Source: an uncultured Lachnospiraceae bacterium
GTDB lineage: Bacteria; Bacillota; Clostridia; Lachnospirales; Lachnospiraceae
Direction of reading: 5' to 3'
NCBI GenBank assembly: GCA_948794795.1
Contig: CAQGLR010000007.1
Span: 1 to 64,000 of the forward strand
DNA: 64,000 bases
Shown here in pieces: positions 8,695 to 16,463 of the stretch. The position numbers and the translations under genes were made by a program. The notes below the pieces were generated by a model. It saw nothing but the letters and a program-made list of their open reading frames with translations. It did no database searches and had not been told where the DNA came from. Within the stretch, counting starts at the first letter, position 1, and each line of letters begins with the position of its first letter.

Positions 8695-8940
8695 TTACAA
8701 GCCTAACACCATACAGGTAAGGCTCTGTGCCCCTTTCACACTGCCTACGGCCAGGATAATACTGAACGTCATCTCACACAGATAAATCAACGTCTTTGCC
8801 CAATCCGCATAATCCCCGGTAAATGCCAACAGCCCCATTGATAAAGGCATTGCAGACGATTATTCCCAGAGCCATTGTTACTGCTTCAAATGTGACGGAT
8901 AAGAAGTATTTTGCATACTCTATTAAAACAGACTTGTCAC
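8695..8940 (-). pseudogene. C-terminal fragment of a TrbL/VirB6-like conjugation membrane protein
   Basis: Minus-strand reading gives EYAKYFLSVTFEAVTMALGI, then after a frameshift near 8830 ADWAKTLIYLCEMTFSIILA and SVKGAQSLTCMVLGL-stop. The hydrophobic helices and ending resemble the VirB6/TrbL-type channel protein that normally precedes PrgI in Gram-positive conjugative elements. Its base composition is clearly richer in G and C than the surrounding immunity genes. The gene is truncated and frameshifted. Confidence 0.55.
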
Positions 8941-8986
8941 CAGTATGTATTGTTGTTCCATATAAGTAATAAATTTTTTACAAAAG

Positions 8987-9015
8987 TTGTAAATTTTATA
9001 AAATATTGATATAAT
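8987..9015 (+). promoter_or_regulatory. Sigma-A-like promoter
   Basis: TTGTAA, a 17-base spacer, then TATAAT. It faces the LRR gene at 9332 across a region (9016-9331) that holds only a short decayed frame ending KPDDLPADDGNW-stop. Confidence 0.55.
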
Positions 9016-9331
9016 TAAATTGTCTATAAGCTTGTTCTTCTTTGGTAATCTTTTTAATGGTCAGTTAACTCCTAAAATAAGATGGATTAAGCCTGATGAT
9101 CTTCCTGCTGATGATGGAAACTGGTAGTAAGTAAATGGTTTTCAAATTTATTATTATAAATATTAATTTTTATATTGGTTAATATTTAATAATTATTAAT
9201 ATGTTATATTTTTTAATACCAGCTTACAATTTTTGAACATTATTAATATATATAATATTGGTTTATTTTTAATTTGTGAAATAAGTTTATTGATTTGTTT
9301 TACTGGTATTAGAAATAAAAAGGAGGGATTT

Positions 9332-10192
9332 ATGTATAATAGTAAACGTTTTTTTAATAATGATGGTGGTTATAAAGATGGTAATAAGGTTAGTAGTGCG
9401 CTGTTTAATGATATCCTTTCTGATGAAGAGTTTATATTACTTGATGAAGTGATAATAGGATGCTGGGGAGACGTATCTAGTGAGAGTTCCCAGAAAATTA
9501 TTGATAATATTGTGGTAAATAAGGATAGATTTTCCAAAATAAAAAGTTTATTTATTGGTGACATAAATTATTATGAATATCAGGTCTGGGATATTTTGCA
9601 AGGAGATTATACAAAATTTTGGGAGGCTATGCCACAACTTGAAAAACTTATAATTAAAGGCAGCCAGAATCTTGTGCTTGGAAATATAATACATGTTAAT
9701 TTAAAACATTTTGAAATTATTTGTGCAGGGCTTCCATCAAGCGTAATAAAGGATATTAAAAAGGCAGAACTTCCAGCCTTAGAAACTCTTTTATTGGATA
9801 TTGGTATTGATGAATATGGATTTGACGGGGATATGGATAACATAAATAGTTTTCTTGCAGAATCTTATTTTCCAAATCTGAAATGTATTGGGCTTGGTGA
9901 GAGTCATTATGAAGATGAAATTGCAGGAATAGTATTTAATAGTAAATATATTTCACAGATAACAACAATTAGTCTGGCAAATGGTTTACTTGGTGACAGG
10001 GGAGGCCAGATAGTACTTGATGGGTTAATTAAATATCCTAATATTAAGAAAGTTGATTTACATCACCATTCTATGTCTGCTAATATGTTAGACCAGCTGG
10101 AAGAATTTGCGTGCAAGAATAATATTGAAATAGACATTAGTGAATGTCAAAAATCTGATGCAAAAAAAAGAAAATCTAGAAGTAAAATGTAA
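9332..10192 (+). CDS. STM4015-like leucine-rich-repeat protein
   Basis: 286 residues. It opens with a glycine/acidic region, then shows irregular leucine-rich repeats (LEKLIIKGSQNLVL, LKHFEIICAGLP, LETLLLDIGIDEY, LKCIGLGESHYEDE, IKKVDLHHHSMS). This layout resembles STM4015-family LRR proteins, which occur in polymorphic-toxin neighbourhoods and may bind toxins as immunity factors. The ATG at 9332 follows AAGGAGGG and is preferred over an upstream in-frame codon. Its 3' end runs directly into a Hint scar at 10186, so the natural C-terminus may have been lost. Confidence 0.7.
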   Translation: MYNSKRFFNNDGGYKDGNKVSSALFNDILSDEEFILLDEVIIGCWGDVSSESSQKIIDNIVVNKDRFSKIKSLFIGDINYYEYQVWDILQGDYTKFWEAMPQLEKLIIKGSQNLVLGNIIHVNLKHFEIICAGLPSSVIKDIKKAELPALETLLLDIGIDEYGFDGDMDNINSFLAESYFPNLKCIGLGESHYEDEIAGIVFNSKYISQITTISLANGLLGDRGGQIVLDGLIKYPNIKKVDLHHHSMSANMLDQLEEFACKNNIEIDISECQKSDAKKRKSRSKM

Positions 10193-10247
10193 AAGAGTAG
10201 GCGTCATACTTTATAGGGGAAGTAAGGGTTTATGTACATAATGGAAG
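10186..10247 (+). pseudogene. Hint-domain scar
   Basis: ATGTAAAAGAGTAGGCGTCA through ATGTACATAATGG closely matches the 3' end of the Hint coding sequence (around 3715-3770), including the VYVHN cleavage end. It overlaps the stop of the LRR gene, showing recombination exactly at the Hint/tip boundary. Confidence 0.85.
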
Positions 10248-10298
10248 AGTTCATAAACTATTTAGTAATATAGATGATAAATTTTGATATGTTTAAAG

Positions 10299-10439
10299 GG
10301 TGGTCTGGGCGGACATGGGAAATACTATTCCTTATTAGGATATAAGTTTAAGGTTAAAATGTTGAGATTGCTTGGTAAAAGAGGAAACGTAGTAAACAAA
10401 GTATTTTTCATTTATAGAAAAAGAAATAATAATTTATAA
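10299..10439 (+). pseudogene. Orphan toxin-tip tail
   Basis: An open frame without a start codon reading GGLGGHGKYYSLLGYKFKVK and ending FFIYRKRNNNL-stop. It sits between a Hint scar and a TPR-like immunity candidate, where a toxin C-terminus would be. The toxin type is not recognised. Confidence 0.5.
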
Positions 10440-10494
10440 AATTATTTGTTTGGTAATTTTTTAGCATTTTTAACAGAAAGGCAGATATATAAAT

Positions 10495-11136
10495 ATGGAA
10501 TTAAATATGGATTTAAAAAAAGCAATTAATAACCAGAATATTGAGGAAACGGAGAGTATTATAAAAAAAGAGCTGGAAATAAACCCTAAAAATATACAAT
10601 TATGGTTAAAGCTTAGTTTAACAGAATTACAATTTCCATTTGAAGACTATGAAAGTGCGTTACAATGTATCAGCCAGATTTATAATATAGATCCTTGTAA
10701 TATAGATGCAATAATATTAGAAACAGGGATTAGATGGCATAGTTTTGGTTTTATAAATGAAGAACTGTTTAAAAGATTGGTTAAAACTAGTTGTGCTGAT
10801 GAGAAAAAAGCAGCTATTATTTATTATTTACAATCATTATACTATGAATATGACAAAGATATAAAGAACCAGAAATTATTATTAGAGAAATCTATAGAAA
10901 TATATGATAGGTTTGTATATCCATACAGGGATTTAGGGGGGATTTTATTAAGTGAATTAAAGTTTAAAGAAGGAAATGAAATGTTGAAAAAGGCCGTTGC
11001 CAATGTTAAGAAGGTATTACAAATAGAGGATCCTTATGATTTTACAGATGTTGACGTGTATATAGCAGAATTTATAACGGGTACAGAAATTTCTTATATT
11101 AATTTTGAAAGTTTAAAGGAGCAAATTAAAGTTTAA
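10495..11136 (+). CDS. TPR-like putative immunity protein
   Basis: 213 residues, almost all helical, with tetratricopeptide-like helix pairs (LKLSLTELQFPFEDYESALQ, YPYRDLGGILLSELKFKEG). No membrane segment or catalytic motif. It follows a toxin-tail fragment at 10299-10439, as an immunity gene would. A second in-frame ATG at 10507 is possible. Function is inferred from context. Confidence 0.6.
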   Translation: MELNMDLKKAINNQNIEETESIIKKELEINPKNIQLWLKLSLTELQFPFEDYESALQCISQIYNIDPCNIDAIILETGIRWHSFGFINEELFKRLVKTSCADEKKAAIIYYLQSLYYEYDKDIKNQKLLLEKSIEIYDRFVYPYRDLGGILLSELKFKEGNEMLKKAVANVKKVLQIEDPYDFTDVDVYIAEFITGTEISYINFESLKEQIKV

Positions 11137-11140
11137 TTTT

Positions 11141-11270
11141 GAAGTTCCATAAAACTGAATAGCAATATTGACATGAAGGCAAAACTGGTTAAAGAGAATT
11201 AAACAGGCACAAAGGGTTGTAACAGAAGGATATAGAAGACGGAGGTGATACAATAGCACTGGCTAAGAAA
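11141..11270 (+). pseudogene. Composite scar: vgrG end joined to toxin N-terminus
   Basis: Bases 11141-11202 match the last 60 or so bases of vgrG (MKAKLVKEN-stop). GGTTGTAACAGAAGGATA follows as in the original spacer, then a jump to GGTGATACAATAGCACTGGC, which is the toxin region IGDTIALAKK. The start of the toxin gene is deleted between them. Confidence 0.85.
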
Positions 11271-11364
11271 CCATAAAGTGAGGCATATTACTTCAAAACA
11301 TAAAAAGAAGTACAAACATAAGACCGGAAAAGAACTGCCATATAGAAAAGAGGCAATGATGTAG

Positions 11365-11703
11365 GTTAAAAAAAGAATAGGTGTATCTAGATGTCAGCAA
11401 CCTAAGAAACAGTGGATAGTTGGAGGTGACGTTAGAAGGGCTGGTTATAAATATGCTCAGGATAATCCAACAGGTTATGGAAGATATTATGAGTATGATA
11501 CTCCAGATGGTATAAGGGTAGTGGTTGATCATACTAGCAATAAAGAGAAAGGGCTTCATTTTCATACAGGACAACCTAAAGGAAAGAAAAATATCAATTC
11601 ACATACATATGATTTTAAAAAAGAAAAGTATCTTAATATAAGATTAGATGGCGAAGCAAAAGATAGGTATTATCATATTTATTATAGAAAAGGTAAAAAA
11701 TAA
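11365..11703 (+). pseudogene. Promoterless toxin-tip cassette, type unrecognised
   Basis: A 112-residue open frame with no good start codon (only an internal GTG at 11521). It includes GGDVRRAGYKYAQDNPTGYG, YYEYDTPDGIRVVVDHTSN, GLHFHTGQPKGKKN and ends YYHIYYRKGKK. The HFHTGQP and DHTSN motifs suggest a compact, probably nuclease-type, toxin tip. It lacks an N-terminal delivery part but is otherwise undamaged, and 19 bases later comes its likely immunity gene. It could be a silent cassette able to recombine onto an intact Hint toxin. Confidence 0.65.
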
Positions 11704-11722
11704 GGAATAAGGATATATTAAT

Positions 11723-12202
11723 ATGGATAAAGAACAACTAGATAGAAAACAGGTACTAATGAATAGAAGACGGGTACTGATAGATGAAATGGAATTAAAA
11801 AAAATTGAAGAAAAAATTAATAACATAGAGGGAATATCAATAATAAATGTTTATAAACGTATTGATATTTGCGAAAAATATATAGAGGAAATGAAAAACA
11901 TTTGTACAATAGGTTTTCCAGTGTTTACTAGAAAGGCAGAAGGGGATAAAAAATATAGATATATTGAATATTTATATAAACTTTTAAAATTACAAACTAG
12001 TAGCTATAATTGGTTAATTCCAAATTTTAATAATAGTTATTGGTGGTTAGAGCTAGAAATCAATAATTTGTGTAATTTTATAGATTTTTATTATCCTGGT
12101 AATATTCCGGTCGAATTAACAGCAATTGACACAAGAAATAAACTTTTATTTGATATAGATAGTCCAGAAGACGATTTTGAATATTGTGTAATATGGTTAT
12201 AA
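11723..12202 (+). CDS. Putative immunity protein for the adjacent toxin cassette (family B)
   Basis: 159 residues. The N-terminal third is a charged helix (MDKEQLDRKQVLMNRRRVL); the rest has NWLIPNFNNSYWWLELEIN and a conserved ending FDIDSPEDDFEYCVIWL. A clear paralog is at 32615-33055, and 23818-24297 shares the WLIP and final IWL/IFIK layout. It lies directly behind the orphan toxin cassette, so it is a good candidate for cognate immunity. The family is not recognised. Confidence 0.68.
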   Translation: MDKEQLDRKQVLMNRRRVLIDEMELKKIEEKINNIEGISIINVYKRIDICEKYIEEMKNICTIGFPVFTRKAEGDKKYRYIEYLYKLLKLQTSSYNWLIPNFNNSYWWLELEINNLCNFIDFYYPGNIPVELTAIDTRNKLLFDIDSPEDDFEYCVIWL

Positions 12203-12352
12203 AATGCTTGTGCCCAAAATGTTGAATAAATGTGTACTAAAAATAAATGTATTTATATAGTATATATTTACTTTGCGTGATAAAATTTTTTGTTAATACG
12301 TTATTTTGTGCAAATTTTTATGTCTTGAATAAAGAGAGGAATGATAAAAATT

Positions 12353-12813
12353 ATGGAAGAAATTGAAAAAAATTAGAAGAAATTCTAGATAAGGAAATTT
12401 TTAATAGCAGTAATAGTTTGTCAGATGAAGAAGTAAGTGCTTTTGAAGATGAATATAATATAAAACTTCCTAAAGAATATAAATTTTTTTTAATGAACTA
12501 TATGGAAGGATACATTAATGATGATTATAGATTTCCAATAATTGAGAAATCAGTAATTACACCTGTAGATGGTTTTTGTAGTATTGATTTTTTATATGTT
12601 GGCAATTTTATAAAGGAAGCTAAGAAATATATATTTAATTATGGAAGGGAAAACCTTCCTATCGGTGTTTCTGTCTCAGGTGATTTACTTTGTATGGGAA
12701 TGCAAGAAGAACGGTATGGCAAGATTTATTATTGGTATCATGAAGATGAAAGTGAGGGGGAAGGATATTATCTTGATTGTAAAACTGTGAATTTTCTGTT
12801 TTATTTATTATAA
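12353..12813 (+). pseudogene. SUKH (SMI1/KNR4) gene with an early poly-A frameshift
   Basis: From 12418 the frame reads SDEEVSAFEDEYNIKLPKEY, the classic SMI1/KNR4 opening, through to FLFYLL. The natural start appears to be ATG at 12353 (MEEIEKK) behind AGAGAGG, but an A7 run at 12366-12372 puts TAG in frame. Eight A's would fuse the two parts into a normal 153-residue SUKH protein. As it stands, only a TTG start at 12418 would give the domain, without its first helix. It could be inactive, mis-sequenced or phase-variable. Confidence 0.7.
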
Positions 12814-12842
12814 TAGTACAAATGTAAAGGGTAGTGAAATAT

Positions 12843-13346
12843 ATGGGAATAAAAAATGAAATTTCTCAATTTTATAATAGAGAATTAGTATGTATTTGGT
12901 CATTTCCAATTGATGAAGGGATTGATAATGAATTAATTCTTGATACTGGTTGTGTTTATTTTGAAATTGGTGATAAATATTTAAAATTATGTGATATTGA
13001 GAGTGAGGGAAAAATAGAAATTACAATAAAAGATAATATTGATTATATTACAGATTTGGATGTAGCTTATAAAATTGATTTAAGAAATTTTATTATAAAT
13101 TATCCAGAAGCTGGTTATTATGTTGAAAAAATTGGTAGTATTAATCAAAAAATTAATAAGAAAAGTATTGTATGTGATGCAATACAAATTAATACATATA
13201 CTGAAAATTATGGAAAGCAAAATATTTTTATACATTCAGGAATAAATGGATTAAGAATTGGAGAAATGGTTAAAAAAAATGATTGGATTAATAATTGGTA
13301 TATTCCAATGTATGGTAATGAAATTATTGAAAATTGGTTTGTTTAA
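12843..13346 (+). CDS. Putative immunity protein, unrecognised
   Basis: 167 residues from ATG 12843 (MGIKNEISQFYNRELVCIW), chosen because AAAGGG lies about 11 bases upstream rather than overlapping the GTG at 12834. The protein is beta-rich, with NELILDTGCVYFEIGDKYLK and ends GNEIIENWFV. No membrane segment. It sits among immunity genes; function is inferred only from context. Confidence 0.6.
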   Translation: MGIKNEISQFYNRELVCIWSFPIDEGIDNELILDTGCVYFEIGDKYLKLCDIESEGKIEITIKDNIDYITDLDVAYKIDLRNFIINYPEAGYYVEKIGSINQKINKKSIVCDAIQINTYTENYGKQNIFIHSGINGLRIGEMVKKNDWINNWYIPMYGNEIIENWFV

Positions 13347-13361
13347 AAGGGTTTGGCTGAA

Positions 13362-13488
13362 TTTGAAGGGAGCTAAAAAAGTTCAATTACATAAATATGT
13401 TGGAGATGCTATTAGATATTAAAAAAATGGTAAATGTACTATTTTAGCACCTGATAAAACTATTATATCTTATAGGAAGGTAAGGTAA
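13362..13488 (+). pseudogene. Toxin-tip tail fragment
   Basis: Reads AKKVQLHKYVGDAIRY, then a stop, then KCTILAPDKTIISYRKVR-stop. The ending TIISYRKVR fits the extreme C-terminus of a secreted toxin. A similar decayed piece recurs at 21170-21245, again before a remnant of the same immunity gene, so the two travelled as a unit. Confidence 0.6.
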
Positions 13489-13493
13489 AAGTC

Positions 13494-13796
13494 TTGGATT
13501 GGAAAAATATAAAAATTGAGGGAATAGCTAATATTGAAAAATGTGTTGGTGAGTTTAATGTTGGTGAATTATTAAAGACTCCATATAGTAAATTTAAGGT
13601 TAAAATTTTTGAAAGCCAGAAAGGAGTATATACAGGATATACAAATCTTTTAATAAATGATGACCCAGGAGTAGGCTCTGGTAAGAGTGTGGAAGATGCG
13701 TTAAAAGAAACAATAGAGAATTTTTTAGAAATGATTAATGAGAACCAGTGTGACAGTGAAGAAGACTTTAATTGTGCGGACCCTTTTGATTTTTAG
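13494..13796 (+). CDS. Small putative immunity protein
   Basis: A 100-residue acidic protein from a TTG start behind AGGAAGGTAAGG: MDWKNIKIEGIANIEKCVGE through NCADPFDF. The middle, GSGKSVEDALKETIENFLEM, is a helix common to small immunity proteins. It follows a toxin-tail fragment after five bases, and a broken second copy of the pair is at 21170-21300. Family not recognised. Confidence 0.6.
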   Translation: MDWKNIKIEGIANIEKCVGEFNVGELLKTPYSKFKVKIFESQKGVYTGYTNLLINDDPGVGSGKSVEDALKETIENFLEMINENQCDSEEDFNCADPFDF

Positions 13797-13927
13797 ATTG
13801 TCTGGGTAATAGTTTTTGGAAATAGTATTATAATAAGGGTTTTTTAATATATATCCATAATATCTATTTAGAATTAATAATCAAGTGGATATTTATGATT
13901 TGCCATGCTGCTTGGTTATAATATAAT

Positions 13928-14043
13928 TTCTATGTAAAAAACTGGATATTATACTTTGTGGGAAAAAAGGTGATATTGTCCGGATAATATTCATAAAAAA
14001 GATGAGAACCAGGCATATGTAGAGAAGTCTGTAAGGAATGAGT
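13928..14043 (+). pseudogene. Chimeric scar: Hint end fused to vgrG OB-fold
   Basis: Bases 13928-13967 match the Hint end (FYVKNWILYFVG). From about 13966, AAAGGTGATATTGTCCGGAT through GAGAACCAGGCATATG matches vgrG 2052-2128. The two share AAAGGTGA at the join. This order is reversed relative to the intact locus, where vgrG precedes Hint. The surrounding stretch 13797-14217 has no gene. Confidence 0.8.
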
Positions 14044-14217
14044 CTATATAATTATGAAAGGTTGACATTATATATACACGTCATTCATTTCTTCTGCTTC
14101 TGTGGTATGCCAGCACCCTAAGAGGAAAGTATTGCATATAAAAAATAGGCGGAAGATTATTAGAATAAAGGTTTTATAATACTATTGGTACTTTTTGTAG
14201 AAAGGTGGTTTATAATT

Positions 14218-14586
14218 ATGAAAATTAAAAATATTACCTATCCAACAAGATTAGAAGAAATTCCAGATACATTTAATGATAATATTGATATTTTTGTGGA
14301 AACTACTGAGGGAATGCATTTTACATTGACAGTATGTACGCCATTATTTTATTTTGATTATATGGATAAGGAAAATTTAAATTATGTTTCGGTTGGAACA
14401 CCTGATGTTATTGTAAGGGAACTAACGTATGATAATATCCGTAAAGCATTAGAAAGTTTTTGTGAAAATGATGGTTATTTTATGAAAATATATTTTCTCT
14501 CAGGTGATCATGATGGTGCTTTTTCAGAACAGAATTTAAATCAAATAATAGAAAAGTTTAATAAATGTTATTATGAGAATGAATAA
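14218..14586 (+). CDS. Putative immunity protein, tandem copy 1 (family C)
   Basis: 122 residues from the ATG behind AAAGGTGG: MKIKNITYPTRLEEIPDTF. Conserved with its neighbour in VETTEGMHFTLTVCTPLFYF, PDVIVRELTYDNI and KALESFCENDGY. The two tandem copies are clearly paralogs, suggesting a duplicated immunity gene diverging to meet related toxins. No known domain recognised; predicted cytoplasmic. Confidence 0.65.
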   Translation: MKIKNITYPTRLEEIPDTFNDNIDIFVETTEGMHFTLTVCTPLFYFDYMDKENLNYVSVGTPDVIVRELTYDNIRKALESFCENDGYFMKIYFLSGDHDGAFSEQNLNQIIEKFNKCYYENE

Positions 14587-14701
14587 ATTAATAAAATATA
14601 TTTGTTTTAATGAATCTGCTATCATCCTATTGGAAGATTGTAATATAAATAAAAATATTATAAATTGAAAAAGTTTACATAAGTTAGGAAGGGTTTTTGT
14701 T

Positions 14702-15070
14702 ATGGAAATTAAAAGTATTATTTATTTAACACAATTAGAAAAAATTCCAGATATATCAAATGGTAAAGTTAATGTCAGAGTAGAAACAACTGAAGGAATG
14801 TATCTTACTATGACAATATGTACACCATTATTTTATTTTAGTTACATGGAAAAACTTGGTTTAAATTTTGTTCCAGCTTCAGCCCCAGATGTTATTGTAA
14901 GGGAATTAACGTATGATAATATTCATAAAGCATTAGAAGCATTTTGTGAAAATGATGGTTACTGGATGAAGCTGTTTTTTATTTCGGGTAACAGTGAAAT
15001 TGTTTTTTCAAAGCAAAGTTTAGATGAAATGATAAAAGAAGCTAATAAATGGTATTATGAAGATTGTTAA
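14702..15070 (+). CDS. Putative immunity protein, tandem copy 2 (family C)
   Basis: 122 residues, MEIKSIIYLTQLEKIPDIS through NKWYYEDC, the same length as the copy at 14218 and sharing TEGMYLTMTICTPLFYF and PDVIVRELTYDNIHKALEA. The first 60 residues differ most, which would fit a toxin-contact surface. Starts at ATG behind TTAGGAAGGG. Confidence 0.65.
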   Translation: MEIKSIIYLTQLEKIPDISNGKVNVRVETTEGMYLTMTICTPLFYFSYMEKLGLNFVPASAPDVIVRELTYDNIHKALEAFCENDGYWMKLFFISGNSEIVFSKQSLDEMIKEANKWYYEDC

Positions 15071-15261
15071 ATAGAAGATATAAAGTTGTTTTTATATTGT
15101 AGTTTATTGATATAAACAATTTCTTTGTAACAAATAGTAACATACAGGATATTTTTGTGCATAATGAATTGATGTAAATATATTTCAGATCAGGATATTA
15201 ATTTTTTTTGAAAGGTTGTCCGAAAATTTAAATTATGAAAATTTTTTTCAACTTAATAATT

Positions 15262-15388
15262 AAGAAGCAAGATTGAATGGCCAAGGAAAAAGTTATAAAA
15301 CGTAACAGGTATGGATGCTATGTATTCAATTCATCCAAAGAAAGATAATGTAATTAGAATTTTCTTTAGTAATACAGGAGGTAAGTAA
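15262..15388 (+). pseudogene. Toxin-tip tail fragment
   Basis: With one frameshift it reads ARLNGQGKSYK then VTGMDAMYSIHPKKDNVIRI and FFSNTGGK-stop. Position directly before an immunity candidate and the compact ending mark it as the remains of a toxin C-terminus. Its last codons double as the ribosome site of the next gene (ACAGGAGGT). Confidence 0.58.
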
Positions 15389-15389
15389 T

Positions 15390-15764
15390 TTGAAATTGGA
15401 CATAAAACAAATAAATAATTTATGTACAGGAGTTAAACTTGCTACAGAATTAAAATCAATTAACTTTAATTTAAGAAAATTTTTAACTATCCAAGGTTAT
15501 AGTTATGGTGTTAATGGAGAGATAATTAAACTTAAAAAAGTTCTAAATAATAATACTTTAAATAATATATATTTTGAATTACGATGTTATGAAATATCCG
15601 TTGATTATTATATTAATCATTGGGATGTAACGGAAGACGATTTATCAAGTCAAATTTATAAGGATGATATAAAAGGAATAGATGCATTGGAATTAGAATT
15701 AAAGCATTATATAGACGATTTTTCGGTTTTGAAACCAGAATGGTATTGTGAAAATTTGCTATAA
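15390..15764 (+). CDS. Putative immunity protein, unrecognised
   Basis: 124 residues from TTG, one base after the toxin-tail stop and behind ACAGGAGGTAAG, so translation is probably coupled. It reads MKLDIKQINNLCTGVKLATE through KPEWYCENLL, with an acidic second half. The tight link to a toxin tail supports cognate immunity, but the family is not recognised. Confidence 0.62.
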   Translation: MKLDIKQINNLCTGVKLATELKSINFNLRKFLTIQGYSYGVNGEIIKLKKVLNNNTLNNIYFELRCYEISVDYYINHWDVTEDDLSSQIYKDDIKGIDALELELKHYIDDFSVLKPEWYCENLL

Positions 15765-15811
15765 AATTATACAGGAAATACAGAAGGGTGACGAAGTATA
15801 TTCAAGGAATA
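15761..15811 (+). pseudogene. Hint-domain scar
   Basis: ATAAAATTATACAGGAAATA followed by CAGAAGGGTGACGAAGTATA matches the early Hint coding sequence (TIKEIQKGDEVYSRN, about 3410-3462). It overlaps the end of the previous gene and leads into the next. Confidence 0.85.
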
Positions 15812-15828
15812 TGGAGGTTAAGATAAAA

Positions 15829-16152
15829 ATGAAACATATAATGATTGAAGCGGAATGTATTTATAATTTAGAAGAGGATAAGGATGATAATATTCCAAAA
15901 TGTTGTAAATTTGGTATTGGTAATATAAATGTAAATTGTTTAATGAATGAAGAAAAAATAAACAGTATTTGTCCATATTTGATTTTTGGTAAAGCAAGCT
16001 CTACTCTAGCTTTAACAGATAGAAATGGAGAAGTTATAAATGCTACTACTTTTTGGGATGATTTAAAATTATCTGAAGAGGAATGGATTATGAAAGAAGA
16101 AGAATGGATTAAAAAAAGTAATAATATATTAGAAAAAATTGATAACATGTAA
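15829..16152 (+). CDS. Putative immunity protein whose 5' flank is a Hint scar
   Basis: 107 residues from ATG 15829 (MKHIMIEAECIYNLEEDKDD) behind GGAGGT. The frame stays open upstream through the Hint scar, but that part is toxin-derived and not a likely natural start. The C-terminal half is a long charged helix (SEEEWIMKEEEWIKKSNNI). Unrecognised family; immunity inferred from location. Confidence 0.55.
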   Translation: MKHIMIEAECIYNLEEDKDDNIPKCCKFGIGNINVNCLMNEEKINSICPYLIFGKASSTLALTDRNGEVINATTFWDDLKLSEEEWIMKEEEWIKKSNNILEKIDNM

Positions 16153-16161
16153 TTAAAAAAT

Positions 16162-16416
16162 TATAAGATAAAATATATTTTAGAATTAATTGATGAAAGT
16201 AAAAAATCAAAGGAATGTTTTGTTTATCCGGCTTGTGGGATTCCAATAATAGGTGAAAATGTTAAATTACCAAGTGATTTAAAAAAAATTTATGAAGTAT
16301 GTGTAGATATTTATTTGTTTAAAAATAAAAAGTATGGATTTGAAATTGTTAAACCTAAAGAATTTATGCTGTTATTAAAGGAAGCCGGATATGATAGAAA
16401 TGTGATTAATGCATAG
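16162..16416 (+). pseudogene. Truncated SUKH gene related to 6707-7195
   Basis: An open frame without a start codon. ILELIDESKKSKECFVYPAC, GIPIIGENVKLPSDLKKIYE and KKYGFEIVKPKEFM track the N-terminal half of the SUKH gene at 6707 very closely. It then switches to LLLKEAGYDRNVINA-stop, unrelated to the rest of that gene. The C-terminal half is missing, so it should be inactive. Confidence 0.8.
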
Positions 16417-16463
16417 TTAAAAGAGTTAATAAAACAAAATAAAGTGTTAGAAGGATTTGAGAA

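Noticed and set aside
7618..8940. CRISPR or full integrative element
   Set aside because: No spaced repeats, integrase or attachment sites were found; only gene fragments and a toxin-antitoxin pair.
11293..11574. Minus-strand open frame with hydrophobic segments
   Set aside because: Lies opposite a recognisable toxin-tip cassette and has no ribosome site; an antisense by-product.
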